A stretch of DNA of 64,000 nt from contig NC_091020.1 of the NCBI RefSeq assembly GCF_041296385.1, positions 33,863,001 to 33,927,000 on the forward strand, given 5' to 3'. Below, one piece after another: positions 57,419-64,000 of this stretch. A model generated the notes under the pieces. The model saw nothing but the letters and a program-made list of their open reading frames with translations, was not told where the DNA came from and did not search any database. The stretch comes from Aphelocoma coerulescens. Lineage: Eukaryota > Chordata > Aves > Passeriformes > Corvidae. Position numbers and translations under genes: made by a program. Numbering within the stretch: the first letter of the stretch is position 1; each line of letters opens with the position of its first letter.

Positions 57419-58170
57419 AAGGGATATGAAACAATGTTCTTGCCATAACAGCTCCTGCATTCTCAAGCACCACACAGACCAGAGCCCAGTGATCCCACAG
57501 ACCTCACCCACGAATGCTGGATGAGATGGGCAGATCCATCTGCAACCCCACCTAAAAGCAGAGTAAACCTGCAAACCTCCAGCTGTACATTCCCACTTCA
57601 AAATAAAAGTAAACATGCAAACAAACACATTGCTTTTGTACCTACCACTACCCCAGCACTGTACAATTAATGTTTAAATCTGAATTTGATCTGTTTTGAT
57701 CAGTTTTCACTCTTCTACTCACAGGTTTCCCAACAGGGATAGTTATTTCTAATGTACCATGGTCACCAAGAGCTGGCTGGGAGTTTGAGTGAGTTCTGCA
57801 CAATTAGATACAGCACATGACTTTCAGAAAAAGAAATCCTCCCTCTGTTCCTTCCTGCACCTAAATTAACTCTCAGCTGACCCAGGCATTAACCACAAAA
57901 TGGACCAACACGGCCCCTGTGAACTTCTCACCCTGTGCCAAGTACCTGGTGTTGATACAGATGTAGCTCACCCCTATGACAGACACAAGGCAGTTTTTAA
58001 GGAAATGGTGGGAAATGAAGAACCCATCTAAGTACTCAAGATCCCATCCTGCAATCTCCACCTTCAGACAGAGGTCTCCTCTCTGCAAGTCACCCTCTGG
58101 AAGAAGATCTGTCATGCTGGTGCTTGGGCTCTGCAAACTCTTGGATGCTCTCATTTAAATGATGGGCTTT
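57419..58170. other. Non-coding stretch, no gene recognised
   Basis: Nothing was recognised. Confidence 0.45.
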
Positions 58171-58262
58171 CATGGATTCTGAGGTCAGAAGAAACCCCCT
58201 TGATTTTCCAGCCTGACACACTGCACACTAACTTACCTAAATCAATCCCTGCTTGAGCCTCA
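58171..58262 (-). mobile_element. Ancient CR1/L3-like LINE fragment
   Basis: CATGGATTCTGAGGTCAGAA, then TTTTCCAGCCTGACACACTG, then CTAAATCAATCCCTGCTTGA follow the order of an old amniote CR1 3' end that carries GAGGTCAGAAGGGACCA and CAGCCTGACCTCCTGCA. It is much more diverged than the other copies here. The match is from memory of the family, so moderate confidence. Confidence 0.55.
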
Positions 58263-59649
58263 TTCACTCCAATGAACAAACATCCCTGAATTTGGCATTT
58301 CCAAAGATGGACAAATCACCAGCACCTTCAGCAGCCTCTTCCACCACCGTCACTGCTGAAACCATGGACCTTAGCTCTATTCTCTCCCTGGCTTCACCTT
58401 CCAGCTTTCAGGTCTTGTTAAAACTCTGCCTGCTAGGTCCAAGAACTCTTTATTATTCAATTTATTTTCCCTGTGACAACACTAATTCCCTTAATTAATT
58501 TACCTTCCAACACTCTCCTGGATAAGTCAGGCAGACAGAGGTCCTGGCCCCTTCCCCAGCATCCCTTCCTGGCTCCTTTGGCATTCCCACAGCCCTCCCC
58601 AGCCCCTTCTCAACAGGCAGCAGGGACAGGGTGGCTGCCACATCCCTCCCCCAGCCTGGCAGCCACCTGCCAGCGCAGACAAGGAGCACACAAGACCTTT
58701 GGCCATGATATCATATTAGTGGTGCTGGCTCGTGCCTCCTCGCTGCCCCACGAAGACATGATTTCTGCAGACAGCATCCTGGAGCTACGGCCCGAGTTGT
58801 TTGCTCTGAGATAGAGGAATTTACAGTTGGCCATCTGAGAAATATTACCTGCTCCTAGCCAAGCAGTACAAATTGCTGTCACCAGCGGTCACTCCTGTTT
58901 GTTATTTACCACTCTCCCAATCTTGGTGACATTTCAAGCTCCAGCTGCGGTGACTCTCTGCCTTATCACGGCTTGCTCAAACATTAAGCAGTGTGAGGAC
59001 AGAAATGGGTGTTCAGGGAGGCTTCTGGAAAGCGTTGTTTGGAAATTACTCCTGGTTTTACCACGGGATTTTGAGAGCTGACACTCTCAGTTGTTCTGCA
59101 TATCCCCAGTCCAAACAGTGCTGCTGTACCAAGCTGCATTTCTTGCTGAATTTTAAGGAAATAAACCCCTCTCAGTTACTTTTATCAATCCCATTCATGA
59201 GTTCTTTAAGTGAAAAGAGAGAAGTTGGTTCCCAAGGATGTGCTGCCCCCAAACCCATGCCAATGGGAACTGAGTGCATTGCCATCCTGCCTCCATCAAT
59301 CAAATAAATCCTCAGAATGCTTGCCCAGGGCTCACGTGGAGCTGACAGGTCTGTGGTGTTCAGCCTGGCCCATTTACTGCTTTTCTAGAATAGCACAAGG
59401 TAAGCATTGCCACAGCTCACAGGAACTCTTCAGTAGTTCAAGACTTAGTAAAAAATTCACATTACTGCCTCTGTTTACTCTCTAAACCTCTTCAACAAGA
59501 GACACCAGGGCTGAAGCACAAAGGTCTGACTACAGCAGTGGCTGCTCAACATTCAATTCTACCACAATATTAACAGGGAATAAACATATCATCACTTTTC
59601 CCCATCAAAAAGTGTAATATTTATGATTTTTCTATTAACATCATGTTAA
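58263..59649. other. Non-coding stretch, no gene recognised
   Basis: Pyrimidine-rich at 58500-58680. The 113-codon frame at 58473-58814 has no domain. Nothing was recognised. Confidence 0.45.
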
Positions 59650-59766
59650 TTTGCTCCGGTTCCTCTCCCAGAGGTCAGACAGCACAGGGACACCTCAAGC
59701 AGACAAATAACCAATCAACATTGTCAGTTTGACATTTTACCACACTCCTTGTTTTCTCTGCCACTG
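59650..59766. repeat. Duplicated block A, copy 2
   Basis: The second copy of block A, 2.5 kb from the first and in the same orientation. Its right end matches the right end of copy 1 and it is followed after 4 bases (TTTT) by block B. Confidence 0.9.
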
Positions 59767-59770
59767 TTTT

Positions 59771-59860
59771 GCAACTCCAGCGTTCCACCTGCACTATCAC
59801 CTCAGAGAGGAGAAAATAAAACTAAAAAGCTCCAGATGTTTATTCCTGGTTCTCAAAAAA
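59771..59860. repeat. Duplicated block B, copy 1
   Basis: 90 bp starting GCAACTCCAGCGTTCCACCT and ending TTCCTGGTTCTCAAAAAA, nearly identical to 62917-63007 (four substitutions and one gap, about 95%). It contains AATAAA within GAGAAAATAAAACT. Here it is joined to block A; at 62917 it stands alone. Confidence 0.9.
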
Positions 59861-62660
59861 ACTGCAACCCAGTTTTATTTCTAACATCTTACAGTACTGT
59901 TTGTTGTTCTCATCACTACCAGCCACAGCTTCCCTCTGCATCCCTTTCCCCTTCCCTCAAGCTTTGATTTCTGTTCTCTGCTATTGATTCCCCACTCAGG
60001 CACTTGGGTGTGCAGACATGGACTGAATTGGTGCACCCCAATTTGGCATCCAGCACCTTAAAAAACCCAGACCCCCAGCTGGAACAGCAACAGGTGAAGG
60101 TGGCACAGACAAGCAGAGACACACAGCCAGATTCTCCCTTCTAGCACATCATTCAACTGAATTTTTTTCAGAAACAACCACAACATGAATCAGTGGCCAC
60201 AACCTCACTGCCTGTGGCTAGACCAGAGCGAGATCTCATCCCAGCAAAGGGCAAAGCTGAAGTTGGCACAGGTATTCCAGCATTAAGCTTTGGGACATCC
60301 TAATTCCAGGCTTAATGTTGCACTGTACCATTTTAGTATGAAAAAAGGGAAGAGCTCAAACAAGTGGCAAATATAAAATCTACATGAGATTGTGCTGTAG
60401 GATCATGAAACTTCTGAGAACTGTGAGAACATGAAAACTAATGAAAAGGGTGTTTTTCCACATATGGAATTGAAATTAATGTCATCCACAACTAATCGCA
60501 GCAAAGCTTAAGGCTCTCAACTTTTAAATGTAACAACTACTATTTAGCCTAATTACTTTGCTTAATTTACTGACTCCTTCCAACATCCCCTCTCATGGAA
60601 AACCTGGTTTTCAACATAAAAATGACAAAAAACCTGACACTTTATGACAACTCTACAGTACCACCAGCATTTGTATTTGGCCTCAAAGATTTTTTTAAAG
60701 GGGAATTTATTTGCAGGGTTTTCCCTCCAGCTAACACAAATAAAGGACTTTCCCCACACTCCTGCAGAGCCCATGACACCCCAGGGTGTGACACCCACTG
60801 CCCTCACAGGAACTAGCCGTGGGATTCATTGCTGGTTTTGCTTATTTTCTACCCCAGCAGTGATGTTACCAGCTCCAACACCGTGCCAGCTGCATGGAAA
60901 ACTACTGGATTTCCATCTCTTCCCTCTGCCTCTTTTGGGGCCGATCCTGCACTCCCTGTACACCTGCTGCTCTTCCCAAAACCCATCAGCATTTCAAAGG
61001 GGTTCATCCATGCTCCCAGCCAGGGTCCCTCACACCTTGCAGAACCACAAATTATAGTTATTACAGTAATAACCAAAGGCCAGGCTAATTTTGGAACATC
61101 CTACAATTTTGTGCCAACCTCTCCAGCACGCAAGCTCCTCTTTTTTCATGTGAATGGATTGCTAAAAAAAAGAAAGAAGAAGAGAGACAGCATCCATTAC
61201 ATATCTGTTATATTTAGCAACAGAGAATCCATCTGCATTATTCCTGGTCTCATTAAAGACTTGGCTCCTTGTAAATATTGTGTCTGTAATCCCCACGTTC
61301 TCCCTCCGCTCAGTGCTTCAGGGGTCTATTTCTGTAATAATTGGTGTGTGTTGTTGCACAGAAACAGTGGCTGAGTGTCTGTCAACATTGCACAAGTCAA
61401 TGTACACAGCAGCAACCGCAGCACAACTCCTGTGGAAATCTGCTCCACGAGGTTCCTACAGCACCTCCTCAGAAAAATCGCAGCCAAGGAGCCCTGCACT
61501 CTACACCTGGGCCCAAAAAATGGTGGGATTTGGTCAACTTCGATTTGGCCACCGTGGTGGCAGAGATCCCACACTGCTCCAACTGCTGGTGGGGGTTAGG
61601 GAGAGGACCTGAGTGAAGCAGAGTCCAAAATTCAACAACCAAGCAGGTTTCTTTTAACCATATAAAATCTATATCCATCAGGAGGGATGGAAATTAGCCC
61701 AGGAAGAAGCAGGGCAGTTACTTTCAGCAGGACCACTGTTTTTTACTGGCTCAAAGGATACATTAAATCACTGCTAGATAAAGCTGGAGGAGCAAATCAT
61801 TAATAATTAATATCTACAACTGATGCATTCAGGTAACTCGGGTTTTATTTGAATCTTACAGTAAAGGCCCAGAACAGATGGGACTTTATGGATGCCTATC
61901 GAGATGCCTACCTTGATCCACCCTGGAAGACCATGTATTTGAAAAACAAGCCTGAATTATCCAAAATAACCCTGTCATGCATGGACACATAGCTGCCATC
62001 AACTGTGGAGCAGGGGGACCCTGAAAGGTATTCCAGGAACTGTCCTCCCCTGGGAAAACCGCAGAGCAAGGATGAGCATTCAGGATGCCCCAGAGCATGC
62101 TCTGCTCCTGGCTGGGACTTCAGGATGGGCTAAAAACCCCATGAAAACCCCCAAAATTGGCAACCCCGCCAGGCAGCAGCAATGATGACCTCAGGGAAGG
62201 GTGGGTAGGTCCATCCAAGTTGATTCCAACCATGCTGAGCCCTCTCCACGACTGCTGAAGGGGTCTGACAGCAGCTCCTTACCCAGTCCCTGGGAGCTAC
62301 ACACATCTCCCCACCAGATAAAACATGAGGAACCCCCAAAACCACACCACCAATGGGAACGGAGGCAGTGACACACACAGCACTTCGGGGCATCCTCTGC
62401 AGCACCACAGCTTTGGTGTTCTGCCCCAAACGCTGCCCTTGTTCCTCACCACACTTCTCCTGACACAGGACACAATTACAGACCTCGGACCAGGCAAAGC
62501 AAACTCCATCCCACCCACACTGAACTCCAGAGTGTGCAGGTGCAGATGCAAAACTCTGGTTCCAACAGGTGTTTTTCCCCTCCAACTATTTCAGCTGTAT
62601 TTCTTTTTAATAATCCCATGGAAGTTCCAAATAATGTAACCCAGGCTCTCATAAATCACA
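59861..62660. other. Non-coding stretch, no gene recognised
   Basis: 2.8 kb with no recognised repeat. Frames of 137 and 181 codons (60644-61374) lie in two phases and have no domain. An A-rich GCTAAAAAAAAGAAAGAAG tract is near 61160. Nothing else was recognised. Confidence 0.45.
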
Positions 62661-62808
62661 GCACATCCCAGGAAACGCTGTTTAAGGCAAAGCTGGGTGG
62701 AGCTTTGAGCTACTGGGTGTACTGGAAGGTGTCCCTGTCCATGGCAGGGGTTTGGAATTGGATAAGCTTTAAGGTCCCTTCCAACCCAAACCATTCTGTG
62801 ATTCTATG
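62661..62808 (+). mobile_element. CR1 LINE 3' fragment
   Basis: A forward CR1 3' end: CACATCCCAGGAAACGCTGT, TTAAGGCAAAGCTGGGTGGA, TACTGGAAGGTGTCCCTGTC and CCAACCCAAACCATTCTGTG, ending GATTCTATGA. The terminal segment is close to consensus. Confidence 0.94.
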
Positions 62809-62916
62809 AAAACATTACAGAGCAAAAAAACCCCACAAGCTTTGGCAGGAGGGCCCCCATGACCTTCCCACAGAGCGCTACTGTGCTCCCCCTCACCAGA
62901 TCAAGTCCAACAAAAA
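62809..62916. other. Short spacer
   Basis: Nothing was recognised. Confidence 0.4.
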
Positions 62917-63007
62917 GCAAACTCCAGTGTTCCACCTGCATTATCACCTCAGAGAGGAGAAAATAAAACTAAAAAGTTCCAGATGTTTATTCCTGGTTCT
63001 TAAAAAA
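62917..63007. repeat. Duplicated block B, copy 2
   Basis: The second copy of block B, 3.1 kb from the first and in the same orientation, without block A beside it. The four base differences are all C in copy 1 and T here. Confidence 0.9.
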
Positions 63008-63384
63008 TCACCGGGGCTAATGGTGCAAGAAAGGGGAGTGCACACTTATAAAGCACCATTGTAGGACTAAATAAACGACACTGATTCTTCTATGCTCTGT
63101 CACCAAAACTCCTGCTGACTTCACACAGAATGTTATGTGGTGACTCCCTGGTAAAATGCCAAAAATCCTGATCTCCTCACCCGATGGAGCAGAGCAGAAG
63201 GAGAAAACACACGGGTGGCACAACGAAAAGATTTGGTTTTCCTGCCCTCGCTGCTGCAGAGGATGGTCATGGAATTTTTCATCCTTTCACCTAAATCTTA
63301 TCTTATTTTGTTTGGCAAAAGAAAAGGAGGAAAAAACCCCAAACTATGGGAACATGGCATGAGGAGTGACAGTTGGCCCAGAAA
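63008..63384. other. Non-coding stretch, no gene recognised
   Basis: Nothing was recognised. Confidence 0.45.
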
Positions 63385-63466
63385 TACCTGACCATGACAA
63401 ACCACATTCTAAAATTACATCTTTGTACCTGGGTGTGACAAACTTCATTTGAAATTACATCTTCCA
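63385..63466. repeat. Two-copy tandem duplication, 41-bp period
   Basis: Both units begin TACCTG (63385, 63426), then TGACAAACC or TGACAAACT, and end with AAATTACATCTT. Roughly a fifth to a quarter of positions differ, so the duplication is old. Confidence 0.8.
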
Positions 63467-63724
63467 GCACCACAAACAGCAGTGAGGAAAACACCAGTTC
63501 CTGCCTAAACAACTGTGTTATCCCAGTAACCACAGCGAAACCAGCAGTGACTTGCCAAAACCTCCCCTCCAAAGTTTCAGTGCTTCCTGCCAAAGGGGGA
63601 GACCAAAAATCACCTTGCACCACCTGTGAGCCCTGACCATTTCTCCTTTCTTAGTCTGTAATCTAAATGTCCTTCACAGCTGGGGCCAGGGGTCTGAAAA
63701 AAACCCCAATTTCTAGGGCAGGGG

Positions 63725-63775
63725 TAAGTGATCAGCCCAAGCTGAAGAGCTGCTAACCAGCAGCTCCACTCTCCA
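63725..63775 (+). mobile_element. MIR-like SINE core fragment (tentative)
   Basis: AAGTGATCAGCCCAAG, then AAGAGCTGCTAACCAGCAG follow the order of the MIR core (AAGTGACTTGCCCAAGG, then AGAGCTAGTAAGTGGCAG). Short and diverged; tentative. Confidence 0.35.
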
Positions 63776-64000
63776 CTTCTTTAACTTACTACAACCAGAA
63801 TACAAAGCAAAGACAGGAATACTCACTAGATCTGATGTGGGGAGTAAATGTGACACCCATCAGGTTTTATGAGACAGCATCACCCACCAGATCTTAACAA
63901 AACACTTGCAAATTGCCAGTGCTGTGTTCTGAGCAGCTTTTCCACTTCTTCTCCTTAAAACATGAAGCCTCTTTCAATTCCCACAGCTAGTAAACAGCCC
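63776..64000. other. Window end, no gene recognised
   Basis: Nothing was recognised. CACAGCTAGTAA near 63986 recalls the MIR core but is too short to call. Confidence 0.4.

Noticed and set aside
60829..61374. 181-codon forward frame
   Set aside because: Another phase is open over the same bases; no domain or splice evidence.
1..64000. CRISPR arrays, rRNA, tRNA, bacterial operons or plasmid features
   Set aside because: None seen. The repeats and composition are those of a vertebrate nuclear genome.

Overview
This looks like a 64 kb piece of a bird nuclear genome with no recognisable gene. At least 25 truncated CR1 LINE 3' ends are scattered over it on both strands. Each carries the avian CR1 tail, which reads CAAACCATTCTGTGATTC on one strand and GAATGGTTTGGGTTGGAAG on the other. 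There is no Alu, L1 or other mammalian signature, base composition is moderate, and open frames are short and overlap in several frames, as expected of chance. I cannot name the species. The mixture of CR1 3' ends fits a neoavian bird, but that is inference.

Layout. Positions 1-13,000 hold four CR1 pieces, a CpG-rich patch near 6.4-6.6 kb, a short palindrome at 3.85 kb and a MIR-like fragment at 10.7 kb. Positions 13,000-26,200 hold six CR1 pieces and an AT-rich regulatory-looking block at 18.5 kb next to a 14-bp palindrome. Positions 26,200-38,900 hold a small CpG cluster at 26.5 kb, AT-rich blocks near 27 and 38 kb, two large inverted repeats (29.1 kb and 30.9 kb), a homeodomain-motif cluster at 30.2 kb, a facing CR1 pair at 31.8-32.2 kb, and the best CpG-island candidate at 36.0-36.3 kb. 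Positions 38,900-46,800 hold more AT-rich blocks, four CR1 pieces and a three-palindrome cluster at 46.1 kb. Positions 46,800-54,600 form the longest stretch with no recognised CR1. Positions 54,600-64,000 hold CR1 pieces of several ages, one of which (58.2 kb) looks much older, plus a three-locus set of near-identical sequence blocks at 57.1, 59.7 and 62.9 kb.

I found no convincing coding exon, tRNA, rRNA, CRISPR array or intact mobile element. The window is best read as intergenic sequence or part of one or more long introns. The AT-rich blocks with many TAATTA-type sites suggest a neighbourhood of developmental regulatory elements, but conservation cannot be tested here.

The most interesting items are: (1) a 77-nt pre-miRNA-like hairpin at 30880-30956 with 28 Watson-Crick and 2 G-U pairs in 34 stem positions; (2) the A / A+B / B duplication set at 57.1-63.0 kb, whose middle copy joins two blocks that occur separately elsewhere; (3) a branched inverted repeat at 29123-29220 with a 16-bp perfect stem; and (4) the CpG-island-like block at 35974-36286.
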